Under the pieces are notes generated by a model that ran no database searches, was not told the origin of the DNA, and was given only the letters and a program-made list of their open reading frames with translations. A program made the translations under genes and the position numbers. This document shows positions 42,884-51,082 of a stretch of DNA of 64,000 nucleotides, one piece after another; position 1 is the first letter of the stretch, and every line of letters starts with the position of its first letter. Source of the DNA: Prauserella aidingensis (GTDB taxonomy: Bacteria; Actinomycetota; Actinomycetes; Mycobacteriales; Pseudonocardiaceae); NCBI RefSeq assembly GCF_024171865.1, contig NZ_JAMTCN010000024.1:18506-82505 (forward strand), written 5' to 3'.

Positions 42884-43756
42884 TCAGCCGCCGACCACGA
42901 CGTCGGTGCCGGTGGCCTGGGCGATCAGGGCGTCGAATTCCTCCGGGGCGGTCACGTCCTGGCCGATCCCGATCGACTTGTTCGTGCCGTGGTAGTCGCT
43001 CGAGCCGGTGCGCACGAGGCCGAGGTCCTTCGCGAGTGCGCGCAGTTCGTCCCGGGTGCGGCCGTCGTGGTTGGGATGGTCCACCTCGACGCCGGTGAGT
43101 CCGCGGCGCGCCAAGGACTCGACGACCTCGGCCGACACGGTCGGCCCGCGCTGGAAGGCGAACGGATGCGCGAGCACCGTCACGCCGCCCGCCTCGGTGA
43201 TCATGTCGATGGCGTGCTCGACAGGGGTGTCCCTGCGCGGCACCGAATACCCGCGGCCGCCCGTCAGGTAGCTCGCGAACGCCTCGTCGACCGTTTCGCA
43301 CAGCCCGGCGCGCACGAGCGCCTGCGCCAGGTGCGGCCTGCCCGCCGGTGCGTCCGGGCCGAGGCGCGCGAAGATGTCGTCGGCGTCCACCGGAAGTCCG
43401 TCCGCCGCCATCCGGCCTGCGATCGTCCGCAACCGTGACCGTCGCTGTTCCCGCAGCCTGCTCTGCTCGGTCACGATCGCCGGGGCCTCGGGATCGAACA
43501 GGTAGGCCAGCAGGTGCACACTGACCCGGCCGCCCCTGCCGTCGTCGGATTCGCACGACAGTTCCGCACCCGGAACGAGCCACATGCCGCGTGGCAGCGC
43601 ATCGGCCGCGGACTGCCAGCCCGCGGTCGTGTCGTGGTCGGTCAGCGCCACGACACCGAGCCCGGCGGCCGCCGCCACGGCGACGAGCTCGGCCGGGCCG
43701 TCCGTGCCGTCCGAGACGGTCGAATGGGTATGCAGGTCGATGCGCACGACGACCAT
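42884..43756 (-). CDS. PHP-domain phosphoesterase (nucleoside 3',5'-bisphosphate phosphatase type)
   Basis: 290 residues. The four PHP motifs are visible: IDLHTHSTVSDG, LTDHDTTAGW, a glutamate in VPGAELSCESDD, GVTVLAHPFAFQR and TGSSDYHGTNK. These ligands bind a tri-metal centre. Relatives such as YciV/TrpH and actinobacterial homologues hydrolyse 3',5'-bisphosphonucleotides and RNA 5' ends. ATG at 43756. Lies between marC and a PH-domain protein. Confidence 0.88.
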   Translation of the reverse strand: MVVVRIDLHTHSTVSDGTDGPAELVAVAAAAGLGVVALTDHDTTAGWQSAADALPRGMWLVPGAELSCESDDGRGGRVSVHLLAYLFDPEAPAIVTEQSRLREQRRSRLRTIAGRMAADGLPVDADDIFARLGPDAPAGRPHLAQALVRAGLCETVDEAFASYLTGGRGYSVPRRDTPVEHAIDMITEAGGVTVLAHPFAFQRGPTVSAEVVESLARRGLTGVEVDHPNHDGRTRDELRALAKDLGLVRTGSSDYHGTNKSIGIGQDVTAPEEFDALIAQATGTDVVVGG

Positions 43757-43804
43757 TGTCCAACACGCAGGCCCGGCGGCCCCACGGCAGGCGCCGCGAC
43801 GGCC

Positions 43805-43828
43805 CCGCAGCACGGCCGTGTGCTGCGG
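43805..43828. terminator. Terminator-like hairpin after the PH-domain gene
   Basis: Nine-base arms CCGCAGCAC and GTGCTGCGG with a 6-base loop, 15-38 bases beyond the PH-domain protein stop on the minus strand. Confidence 0.55.
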
Positions 43829-43842
43829 CGAGAAGGTCCGGG

Positions 43843-44403
43843 TCAGCCCCGGACCCTCTTGCCGCGCGCGGCGCGCTGGGCCTTGATCATCGAGAACCGC
43901 TCGGCCTGCTTCTGCTTGTCGCCGAACACGAGCTCCGAGATGGTGTCGTAGAAGTTCTCGGGCTCCGGCAGGTACCGGATCTTGTTCAGCGCCTGGATCT
44001 GACCGGCGGATTCGATGACCGTCGTGCCGTACCCGAAGATGCGTCCGCCGAAGGTCCGCTCGTAGGTGAGGTCGGTGACCTTGGTGATCGGCATCATCAG
44101 CACCTGCGTGGTCCAGACACCGGTGGTCATGATGAACCGCTTGTCGGTCACGACGAGTCGTTCGACCCACCATTCGACGACCTTGTACGCGAACCAGAGC
44201 ACGACGCCCAGTGCGGCGTACCAGAGGAGGTTCTGCACGACCCACATCGACGGCGGGAGGATGTACGAGATCATCACGCAGATCGCGATCATGGCGATGG
44301 CCTCGAACACGTTCCATCCCAGACACGCCCAATGGCGTCGGATGCGGATCACCCGGCGCTCGGTGTCGAGGAGGTACTCGTCTGGATCGCGTGGAGCGAA
44401 CAT
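43843..44403 (-). CDS. Membrane protein with bacterial PH domain
   Basis: 186 residues. RRVIRIRRHWACLGWNVFEA precedes two membrane helices (AIMIAICVM-like segment near 35-52 and WYAALGVVLWFAYKVV), then a bPH_2 domain: VVTDKRFIMTTGVWTTQVLM, VTDLTYERTFGGRIFGYGTT and VIESAGQIQALNKIRYLPEP. Common actinobacterial protein of unknown role, probably at the inner membrane. ATG at 44403. Confidence 0.84.
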   Translation of the reverse strand: MFAPRDPDEYLLDTERRVIRIRRHWACLGWNVFEAIAMIAICVMISYILPPSMWVVQNLLWYAALGVVLWFAYKVVEWWVERLVVTDKRFIMTTGVWTTQVLMMPITKVTDLTYERTFGGRIFGYGTTVIESAGQIQALNKIRYLPEPENFYDTISELVFGDKQKQAERFSMIKAQRAARGKRVRG

Positions 44404-44422
44404 GGACCGAGGGTAACGCGCG

Positions 44423-44584
44423 TCAGGTGAAGATGTTGCTGACGAACGTGATCACGGCCTCCGCGGCGTCGCGCAGGAAGCCGATGATGTTGTTGACAAA
44501 ACCCGCAGCTTGACCTGGCTGCGCGATCACGAAGAACAGAACCAACGCGACAGCGGCAATTCCTGCGAGCTTCTTCGCGTTCAC
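44423..44584 (-). CDS. Small single-helix membrane protein
   Basis: 53 residues starting VNAKKLAGIAAVALVLFFVI, then AQPGQAAGFVNNIIGFLRDA and AEAVITFVSNIF. One N-terminal membrane helix ending in AQPGQAA and a conserved-looking amphipathic C-terminal helix. It sits 20 bases after the PH-domain gene start region on the same strand, so it may be upstream in the same transcript. GTG at 44584 chosen; a TTG at 44593 with GAGACGGGA before it is a fair alternative. Function unknown. Confidence 0.65.
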   Translation of the reverse strand: MNAKKLAGIAAVALVLFFVIAQPGQAAGFVNNIIGFLRDAAEAVITFVSNIFT

Positions 44585-44850
44585 GGCGATCAATCCCGTC
44601 TCTCGAGTGCAGACCAGTTGCTTGGACCTGTTGGGTGAGGTGCCACTAAGTTTGTACCGCACTACCTGTCGCTACGGGAGGTAAGTCCTGCGCTTGGGGC
44701 AGTACGCGCGGCGATCGTAGCGTGATCGCTACCCATCGTGACCGAAGGGGCGATCGCCGCGACGATCCCACGGCCCCGTCAACCCCGTCGCGCTGCCCGG
44801 CGACACGGAGACGACGGCTCGCCGCCCGCGGCGGAAGGACGGAGGACGGT

Positions 44851-45255
44851 ATGCAGCCCATCCGGTGCGTCGGCGGCATCGTGCACGACGCCGACGGCAG
44901 ACTGCTGCTCGTCCGGCGGGCCAACGAGCCGGCACGGGGCCGCTGGTCACTGCCGGGAGGTCGGGTCGAGCCCGGCGAGACGGACCGCGACGCGGTCGTG
45001 CGGGAGCTCGCCGAGGAGACGGGGTTGACCGTCGAGGCTGGCGGGTTCGTCGGCGCGGTGACGCGCGAGCCGTACCTGATCCACGACTACCGCTGCACCG
45101 TCCGAGGAGGCCGGTTGACCGCGGGAGACGACGCCTCCGACGCCCGGTGGGTCGACAGCACCGAACTCACTCGGATGGAGTACCACGACGAAGTGACGGA
45201 CAACCTCGTGAGCACATTGCGTGCATGGGGAGCACTGCCTCACGACTCTCCGTGA
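44851..45255 (+). CDS. Nudix hydrolase
   Basis: 134 residues with a full Nudix box, GGRVEPGETDRDAVVRELAE followed by ETGL. The N-terminal strand IRCVGGIVHDADGRLLLVRR and the RWVDSTELTRMEY end are typical of ADP-ribose or nucleotide-diphosphate pyrophosphatases. Substrate not predictable. ATG at 44851 with GGAGG six bases upstream. Confidence 0.9.
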   Translation: MQPIRCVGGIVHDADGRLLLVRRANEPARGRWSLPGGRVEPGETDRDAVVRELAEETGLTVEAGGFVGAVTREPYLIHDYRCTVRGGRLTAGDDASDARWVDSTELTRMEYHDEVTDNLVSTLRAWGALPHDSP

Positions 45256-45310
45256 GGGCCCGCGCAGACTGCCGTGGCGAACGCCACCGATTCCCGGCGC
45301 GGGCGGAGAC

Positions 45311-46420
45311 TCACGCGCCGAGCCACGTCATCCGCTGGCCGTGCGGGTCGGCCAGCGCGAGCGCCTGCCCGTTCGGGGCGCCGTTTTTCCAGGTAACCAG
45401 GCCCACTGTCGGCCGAGCCGTCGACGCGTAGGCGAGCTCCTCGCGCCGCGGCAGCACGAGGCCGAGCCCGTACTCGTACGGCTCGAGAGACGCCCACCAC
45501 ACCGGCCTCCGCCCGGCGAGTTCACCCAGTGCAGTGACGAACTCGTCGCGGTGCTCCGGCTCCATGTACATCAGCACGTGACTCGTGAAGACGACGAGGG
45601 GCATGCCCTCCGGCACGCGGTCGGCCGCCGTGGACAGGCCACCCGCCGCATCGCCCGCGACGAGCTCCGGCACGTCCTTGGCCTGCGCATCCGCGGCCGT
45701 GCGCAGCATGCGGATCCGATCCGGCTGGTCGGCCCACACGCACGCCTCGAGCCAGGCGAGCTCGTCGTCGTCCTGCGCGTCGACCGGGTTGCGGTCGAGG
45801 CCGACCTTCGCGCCGACGTTCAGCTTGGTCGGCACCGTCGGCGGCTGGGCCCCGTCGGCGAGCTCGACCGCACAGTGCAGGCCCACCGGCGTCTTCTTCG
45901 GCCCCGCGGCGAGCTGCTCACCACCCGGCAGCCGGTACTGGTAGGCGAACCGGTCCATGCCCAGCAACAGTCCGGCGCTGCAGCCGGCCTCGACCAGGCC
46001 GACCTTGCCCTTCGCCTCCTTCGCGGCACGCGCCACGGCGGGGTAGAGCACAGCGGCGCGGTTGACCTCGTTGGTCTGTGTGAAGCGGGTCCGCAGGAGT
46101 TCCTTCACCCGGTCTCTGCGCTCGAGCAGGAACGTGCGGAACTCGGGCCACGTCGCGCCGTCCACGCCGTCCATCCCGCCGAGTGACGGGTAGTACCGCG
46201 ACAACGGGTGGATCGGCTCGGCCTGGATCAGCCGGTGCGCCACCGCCAGCAGCAGATTCGGATGCGCGTCACCGCCGGTGCCCGCCTCCAGCAGCAGTGC
46301 GGCGACGTCGTCGTCCTCGGCGGCGTGACCCGCGAGGTGCGAGTACAGCGGGGAGATCCCGGCCGCCTCGTGCTCGGCGAACCGGCGCAGCCGCTCCTTC
46401 GCCGTGTCGACGTCAGCCAT
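45311..46420 (-). CDS. DUF2332 family protein
   Basis: 369 residues. RLRRFAEHEAAGISPLYSHL, HPLSRYYPSLGG, TQTNEVNRAAVLYP, VGLVEAGCSAGLLLGMDRFA (methyltransferase-like glycine motif), LVVFTSHVLMYMEPEHRDEF. DUF2332 resembles class I methyltransferases in its second half; activity unproven. Its start is about 170 bases from the small ORF ahead of corA on the other strand. Confidence 0.82.
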   Translation of the reverse strand: MADVDTAKERLRRFAEHEAAGISPLYSHLAGHAAEDDDVAALLLEAGTGGDAHPNLLLAVAHRLIQAEPIHPLSRYYPSLGGMDGVDGATWPEFRTFLLERRDRVKELLRTRFTQTNEVNRAAVLYPAVARAAKEAKGKVGLVEAGCSAGLLLGMDRFAYQYRLPGGEQLAAGPKKTPVGLHCAVELADGAQPPTVPTKLNVGAKVGLDRNPVDAQDDDELAWLEACVWADQPDRIRMLRTAADAQAKDVPELVAGDAAGGLSTAADRVPEGMPLVVFTSHVLMYMEPEHRDEFVTALGELAGRRPVWWASLEPYEYGLGLVLPRREELAYASTARPTVGLVTWKNGAPNGQALALADPHGQRMTWLGA

Positions 46421-46592
46421 GCCGCCGCTCCGTCTCGACGACTACCCATGATCCGAACCGCACGTCAGAGCCCTCCTCGAAGATCCCCCAGCGATGATGC
46501 GAGACAACCCTAGAGGTACCCTTGACCATCGGCGCACAACGCGTCAACGCGAGCAACACCACGTCGCGCAGGCCGGCCGAAGGAGGTGAGGA

Positions 46593-46718
46593 ATGCAGAT
46601 GAGCAGTGACGACAGTCCGCCCAGTACGTCGAATCGGCCCAGTACGTCGAATTCGCTCAGTACGCCCAGCCCGCTCAGTACGGGCACCGCTTCCTCACGC
46701 CGGTCCGAATCGGCCTGA
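46593..46718 (+). CDS. 41-residue Pro/Ser/Thr repeat peptide ahead of corA (possible leader peptide)
   Basis: ATG at 46593 follows a very strong AAGGAGGTGAGGA. The peptide begins MQMSSDDSPPSTS and continues with imperfect hexapeptide repeats (RPSTSN, SLSTPS, PLSTGT), ending SRRSESA. The DNA shows 18-base repeats containing CAGTACGTCGAAT. It lies 217 bases upstream of corA, same strand. Because magnesium transporter genes in other bacteria are controlled by short leader ORFs rich in acidic and proline codons, a regulatory leader is plausible. It may equally be a chance repeat expansion. Too short and repetitive for family assignment. Confidence 0.45.
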   Translation: MQMSSDDSPPSTSNRPSTSNSLSTPSPLSTGTASSRRSESA

Positions 46719-46935
46719 CCCTCCGGCGAGCAGCGATTCCGACGGTGTCGGACACCGCACTCCCCTTGCCGTGAGGCATGCGCCACGGGTCGCAGACGGC
46801 GAGACCCTCGCCGCCGCGGCCCTCACTTCGCTCCAGCGCGGAAGCGGTCCTGAGTACCCGCCCGCGTCGCCGGTCGAGCGCCGGCCACGCGTGGCACCTC
46901 AGTGATGATCCGGCGACACCCAGCCTGGAGAAGCC
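46719..46935. other. corA upstream region
   Basis: 217 bases between the small ORF and corA. No promoter or known riboswitch was recognised; several GC-rich inverted stretches could fold. CGGTCGAGCGCCGG near 46876 is one. The region would be the leader of corA if transcription starts before 46593. Confidence 0.3.
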
Positions 46936-48036
46936 ATGCCTGCGATTCCTTCCTTCGGCAACCTGCGGGGCCGCGGCGGGGGCGTCCGCGGCCGCCGCGC
47001 GCCCGCGCAGACCGCCCAGCGCCGGCCGCAGCCGCTGTCGGCGTCCGTCGTCGACTGCGGTGTCTACGTCGGCGGCGAGCGCAGGCCCGGGACCTGGACG
47101 CACGAGGAGGCGGTCCGCGAGGTCCGCGACCGCGACGACGGGTTCGTGTGGATCGGCCTCCACGAGCCGACCGAGCTCCAGATCCAGGGCATCGCGGAGA
47201 CGTTCGGGCTGCACGAGCTCGCCGTCGAGGACGCCGTGCACGCGCATCAGCGCCCGAAGCTGGAGCGCTACGACGACACGCTGTTCATGGTGTTCCGGAC
47301 GGTGCGCTACATCGAGCACTCCTCGCCGACGACGGCCAACGAGATCGTCGAGTCCGGCGAGCTGATGGCGTTCCTCGGCAAGGACTTCATCATCACGGTG
47401 CGGCACGGGAAGCACACGGGACTGGCGCGGTTGCGGCGCGAGCTGGACGCCGATCCGGAACGGTTGCAGAACGGGCCTGCCGACGTGCTGCACGCGATCG
47501 CCGACCACGTCGTCGACCACTTCCTCGACGTCACCGACAAGATCGAGGACGACATCGACGAGATGGAAGCCGAGGTGTTCGCCCCGCGCAGTCGCGTCAC
47601 GTCGGAGCAGATCTACCTGTTCAAACGTGAGGTGCTGGAGCTGCGCCGCGCGGTCTCGCCGCTGGCGACGCCGATGCGCAGGCTGTCCGAGGGCTACACC
47701 CGGCTCGTGCCCGAGGACGTGCGCTCGTACTTCCGCAACGTGCACGACCACGTCACGACCGTCGCCGAACGTGTCGAGTCGTTCGACGAACTGCTGACGA
47801 CCCTGGTGGACGCCACGCTGGGGAAGATCACGCTGCAACTGAACTCGGACATGCGCAAGATCACCGCGTGGGCGGCGATCATCGCCGTGCCGACCGCCAT
47901 CGCGGGCATCTACGGCATGAACTTCGAGTACATGCCGGAGTTGAACTTCAAGTACGGCTATCCGCTGGTGCTCGGCATCATCCTCGGGCTCTGTCTGCTG
48001 CTCTATCGAATATTCCGGAAGAACCGCTGGCTCTGA
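46936..48036 (+). CDS. corA: CorA magnesium/cobalt transporter
   Basis: 366 residues. A long acidic/alpha-helical cytoplasmic funnel domain leads to two C-terminal membrane helices (WAAIIAVPTAIAGIYGMN and YPLVLGIILGLCLLLYRI). The signature GMN is at 327-329, followed by the MPE loop (FEYMPE). It is a pentameric Mg2+ channel. The N-terminus (about 35 residues, Gly/Arg-rich) is an extension. ATG at 46936 with CTGGAGAAG before it. The corA-sugCBA-lpqY neighbourhood equals M. tuberculosis Rv1239c-Rv1235. Confidence 0.92.
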   Translation: MPAIPSFGNLRGRGGGVRGRRAPAQTAQRRPQPLSASVVDCGVYVGGERRPGTWTHEEAVREVRDRDDGFVWIGLHEPTELQIQGIAETFGLHELAVEDAVHAHQRPKLERYDDTLFMVFRTVRYIEHSSPTTANEIVESGELMAFLGKDFIITVRHGKHTGLARLRRELDADPERLQNGPADVLHAIADHVVDHFLDVTDKIEDDIDEMEAEVFAPRSRVTSEQIYLFKREVLELRRAVSPLATPMRRLSEGYTRLVPEDVRSYFRNVHDHVTTVAERVESFDELLTTLVDATLGKITLQLNSDMRKITAWAAIIAVPTAIAGIYGMNFEYMPELNFKYGYPLVLGIILGLCLLLYRIFRKNRWL

Positions 48037-48102
48037 GCACCCGCTCGGGCCTGCGTTGAGGGGCACATCCGGTTTTCGATCGATCATTCGTGGGGAGTTG
48101 TC

Positions 48103-48219
48103 ATGATCCGCAAGCTCATGGACCTGAAGTTCTGGGGCGTCATGCTGGGCATCGCCTGGCTCGTGATGGTCGTCGCCCTCATCGCGGTCAACCCCGAGGC
48201 CGCAGCGGTGGCCCACTGA
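48103..48219 (+). CDS. 38-residue single-pass membrane protein downstream of corA
   Basis: ATG at 48103, preceded by GGGGAG, begins MIRKLMDLKFWGVMLGIAWL and ends VNPEAAAVAH. A positively charged start and one helix of about 19 residues give a clear small membrane protein topology. It follows corA by 66 bases on the same strand. It could be a CorA-associated small protein, which is inference from position only. Confidence 0.6.
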   Translation: MIRKLMDLKFWGVMLGIAWLVMVVALIAVNPEAAAVAH

Positions 48220-48242
48220 CGCACCGATCCACCGAGGCCGCA

Positions 48243-48288
48243 CGCGTGTCCTGCACCCGGAGGCGTGTGTTCTGCACTCGGACGAGCC
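48243..48288. repeat. Two GCGTGT-CTGCA-CGG modules
   Basis: GCGTGTCCTGCACCCGGAG and GCGTGTGTTCTGCACTCGGA stand side by side. The same core recurs near 58270 and, inverted, near 58648, and resembles the 21-bp units at 39129-39233. Confidence 0.6.
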
Positions 48289-48342
48289 GCCGGGCCCGCT
48301 TTCGCACGTGTCCCGCGCCCGCGCGAGTCGTATCCTGTCGCC

Positions 48343-48993
48343 ATGGTGCGAGCGCTGGTGGTCGCCGACGAGGTCGACGAGTCGCTGTGGTGCGGTCGGG
48401 ACGTCGACCTGTCCGTCGACGTCGTGCTCGGTGCGGGCGACCTGCCGTTCGGCTACCTGGAGCACCTCGCGGACCTGTTGGACGTACCGGTGGTGTTCGT
48501 GCCGGGCAACCACGACCCGGACCTGACCGGGTTCACGCGCCATCGCGGACTGTCGCTGCGCGGCGGTGTTCCGACGTCGTGGCCGGGCCCGGCGGGCGGG
48601 ATCGACGCGGACGGCCGGGTGGTCGACGTCGCGGGACTGCGGATCGCGGGGCTCGGCGGGTCGGTCCATTACAACGGCGGGCCGAACCAGTGGACGCAAC
48701 GGGCGCAGGCGCGCCGCGCGCGCAGGCTGGTGCGGCGCGCCCGCGGCCGTCCGGTGGACGTCCTGCTGACCCACTCGCCGCCACGCGGGGTCGGCGACCG
48801 CGAGGACCCGCCCCACCACGGTTTCGACTGTCTACACGCGACGGTTCACCGGCTGCGCCCGCGGTGGCTGCTGCACGGGCACATCCACCCGTACGGCGAG
48901 GCCGTGGCCGACCGCCGGATCGACGACACGGCGGTGCGCAACGTCGTGGGCAGTCACGTACTCGAACTCGGGTCGCTGGTGCAGCCGGCATGA
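48343..48993 (+). CDS. Calcineurin-like metallophosphoesterase
   Basis: 216 residues. Metal-binding motifs: GAGDLPFG, PGNHDPD (GNHD), LLTHSPPRG and LLHGHIHPYGE (GHxH). The first D-x-H motif appears as VADEVDES, lacking the histidine, so the site may be unusual. ATG at 48343. Overlaps the ParB-like gene by four bases (ATGA), so the two are translationally coupled. Confidence 0.84.
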   Translation: MVRALVVADEVDESLWCGRDVDLSVDVVLGAGDLPFGYLEHLADLLDVPVVFVPGNHDPDLTGFTRHRGLSLRGGVPTSWPGPAGGIDADGRVVDVAGLRIAGLGGSVHYNGGPNQWTQRAQARRARRLVRRARGRPVDVLLTHSPPRGVGDREDPPHHGFDCLHATVHRLRPRWLLHGHIHPYGEAVADRRIDDTAVRNVVGSHVLELGSLVQPA

Positions 48994-49832
48994 ACCGCGA
49001 CACCGGCTTCCCCCGGGCCGACGCGGAACACGACTTCCTGCGCGCCCGCAGACGGCAGGTGTTGTCGCGGCTCGCGACATGGCTGCGCGGTGAACCCGAC
49101 GACGTGAACATCACGCTGCCGTTCGACGAGGTCGTCGCCGCGCTCGGCTGGGAGGGCCAGCGGCGCCTCGGACTGCGGGTGATCGCGCTGGACAGCATCG
49201 TCGGCAGCGTGGACCGCGGCTCCGACTTCGACCGCCGGTTCCGGCCGACGTCGGGCAGGGTGCGGCAGCGGTGGGAACGGCTCGCGCTGGCCAGCCGCCG
49301 CGGTGAGGCAATCCCGCCGATCGAGGTGTACCGCGTGGGCGAGCTGCACTTCGTCATCGACGGCCACCACCGCGTGTCCGTGGCGCACGCGCTGGGGCTC
49401 GGCACGATCGACGCGCTGGTGACCGAGGTCCGCACGACACTCGACCCCGCGGGCATCCGCTACCGGGGTGATCTGATCGTCAAGGACTACCGGCGGCTGT
49501 TCCTGGAACGCGTGCCGCTGACCGGCGAGGCGCGTGCGTCGGTCGTCGTCACGGACCCGTGGGACTACGCAGAGCTCGGCGAACACGTCGAGGCGTGGGG
49601 GTTCCGGCTGATGCAGGACTCCGGCACGTTCCTCGACCGCGCCACGATCGCCGCGCGGTGGTACGCCGACGAGTACCAGCCGGTGGTGCAGATGCTGCGG
49701 CAGGCCGATCTCGTCGGCACGCGGACCGAGGCCGAGGCGTACCTGTGGGTCGCGGGTGAGCGCTACCACCTCATCCGGACCCACACCTGGGACGACGACG
49801 TCTTCGAGGCCCTCCGCGCCCGGCGCCGGTGA
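48990..49832 (+). CDS. ParB/Srx-fold domain protein
   Basis: 280 residues. Centre region RRGEAIPPIEVYRVGELHFV followed by IDGHHRVSVAHALG gives the ParB-type box with GHHR at 125-128, as in CTP-binding ParB and sulfiredoxin-like folds. The partner HTH domain and the segregation context (parA, origin) are missing, so it is not the chromosomal ParB. The C-terminal half (VVVTDPWDYAELGEHVEAWG) is unfamiliar. Coupled to a metallophosphoesterase. Confidence 0.75.
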   Translation: MNRDTGFPRADAEHDFLRARRRQVLSRLATWLRGEPDDVNITLPFDEVVAALGWEGQRRLGLRVIALDSIVGSVDRGSDFDRRFRPTSGRVRQRWERLALASRRGEAIPPIEVYRVGELHFVIDGHHRVSVAHALGLGTIDALVTEVRTTLDPAGIRYRGDLIVKDYRRLFLERVPLTGEARASVVVTDPWDYAELGEHVEAWGFRLMQDSGTFLDRATIAARWYADEYQPVVQMLRQADLVGTRTEAEAYLWVAGERYHLIRTHTWDDDVFEALRARRR

Positions 49833-49851
49833 ACGCCGCGGGCCCGGCGCC
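49822..49851. terminator. Hairpin at the convergent end of the ParB-like and sugC genes
   Basis: GGCGCCGG and CCGGCGCC form 8-base arms with a 14-base loop, overlapping the last codons of the ParB-like gene and 46 bases from the sugC stop. It could terminate both transcripts. Confidence 0.45.
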
Positions 49852-49896
49852 ACTCACGCCGTACCCGCCGAACACGGCCCGCTCCGGACCGGAACG

Positions 49897-51078
49897 TCAG
49901 CCGTCGAACGTCAGGTTCCTGCCCGACTTCGGGTCGAACAGCTGGAGGCGGTCCGGGTCGAACCAGACCTCGAGCGCCCCGCCCTCGGCCGCGGCCGAGG
50001 CCGCGTCGAGCCGGGTCACGATCGTCGACCCGCTGCCGGGCACGTCCGCCGAGCCCGCGTCGGCGGCGAGCTCCGCCAGCTCCTCGTTGACGGCCGCCTG
50101 CTCCTCGAGGGAGAAGTAGGCGTACTTCTCGGCGCCCATCGACTCGAGAACGTCCACAGTGGAACGGAACGTCGCACCGGACTCGCGGTGTTTGTCGTCC
50201 ACGAGCGAGACGTCCTCGAAGTGCTCCGGCCTGATACCCGCGATGACCTCGCGCGGCCCGCCGGCAGCCTCGACCAGACTGCGCACCCGGTCGGTCAACG
50301 GCACCGTGCCGAGCGGGCTCTTGAGCGACCCGTCCTCCAGCGCCGCCGGGACGAAGTTCATCGACGGCGAGCCGATGAAGCCGGCGACGAACAGATTCGC
50401 GGGCTGGTCGTAGAGGAACTGCGGAGAGCCGATCTGCTGCACGTGACCGCCGCGCAGCACGACGACCCGGTCGCCGAGGGTCATCGCCTCGGTCTGGTCG
50501 TGCGTGACGTACACGGTCGTCGTACCGAGCTGCTTCTGCAGTTTCGACACCGACGTGCGCATCTGCCCGCGCAGCTTGGCGTCCAGATTGGACAACGGCT
50601 CGTCCATGAGGAACGCCTTCGGGCTGCGCACGATCGCGCGGCCCATCGCGACCCGCTGGCGCTGCCCGCCGGACAGGTTCGCGGGCCTGCGGTCCAGGTG
50701 CTGTGTCAGGTCGAGGATCCGCGCCGCCTCCTCGACCTTCTCGTCGACCGTCGCGCCGTCGACCTTCGCCAGCCGCAGCGGGAACGCCATGTTCTCCCGC
50801 ACGCTCATGTGCGGGTACAGCGCGTACGACTGGAACACCATCGCGATGTCGCGGTCCTTCGGCGACTTCTCGTTGGCACGCTCCCCGTCGATCCGCAGCT
50901 CGCCGCCCGAGATGTCCTCGAGACCGGCGATCATGTTCAGCGCGGTCGACTTCCCGCACCCCGACGGACCGACCAGGATGATGAACTCACCGTCGGCGAT
51001 CTCGATGTTCATCTCGGACACGGCGCGGGCTCCGTCGGGGTAGCGCTTGGTCACCTTGTCGAGCACGATCTCTGCCAT
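49897..51078 (-). CDS. sugC: SugC, ATPase of the trehalose ABC importer
   Basis: 393 residues, the size of M. tuberculosis SugC. Walker A VGPSGCGKST, Q-loop MVFQSYALYPHMSV, signature LSGGQRQRVAMGRA, Walker B LMDEPLSNLDAKLR and switch VTHDQTEAM; then a MalK/UgpC-type regulatory barrel (NLFVAGFIGSPSMNFVPA, GIRPEHFEDV). It energises import of trehalose and perhaps other alpha-glucosides. Last gene of lpqY-sugA-sugB-sugC. Confidence 0.9.
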   Translation of the reverse strand: MAEIVLDKVTKRYPDGARAVSEMNIEIADGEFIILVGPSGCGKSTALNMIAGLEDISGGELRIDGERANEKSPKDRDIAMVFQSYALYPHMSVRENMAFPLRLAKVDGATVDEKVEEAARILDLTQHLDRRPANLSGGQRQRVAMGRAIVRSPKAFLMDEPLSNLDAKLRGQMRTSVSKLQKQLGTTTVYVTHDQTEAMTLGDRVVVLRGGHVQQIGSPQFLYDQPANLFVAGFIGSPSMNFVPAALEDGSLKSPLGTVPLTDRVRSLVEAAGGPREVIAGIRPEHFEDVSLVDDKHRESGATFRSTVDVLESMGAEKYAYFSLEEQAAVNEELAELAADAGSADVPGSGSTIVTRLDAASAAAEGGALEVWFDPDRLQLFDPKSGRNLTFDG

Positions 51079-51082
51079 TGCC

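Noticed and set aside
48990..49832. Chromosome partition protein ParB
   Set aside because: No parA partner, no HTH DNA-binding domain, and it lies in an unrelated neighbourhood.
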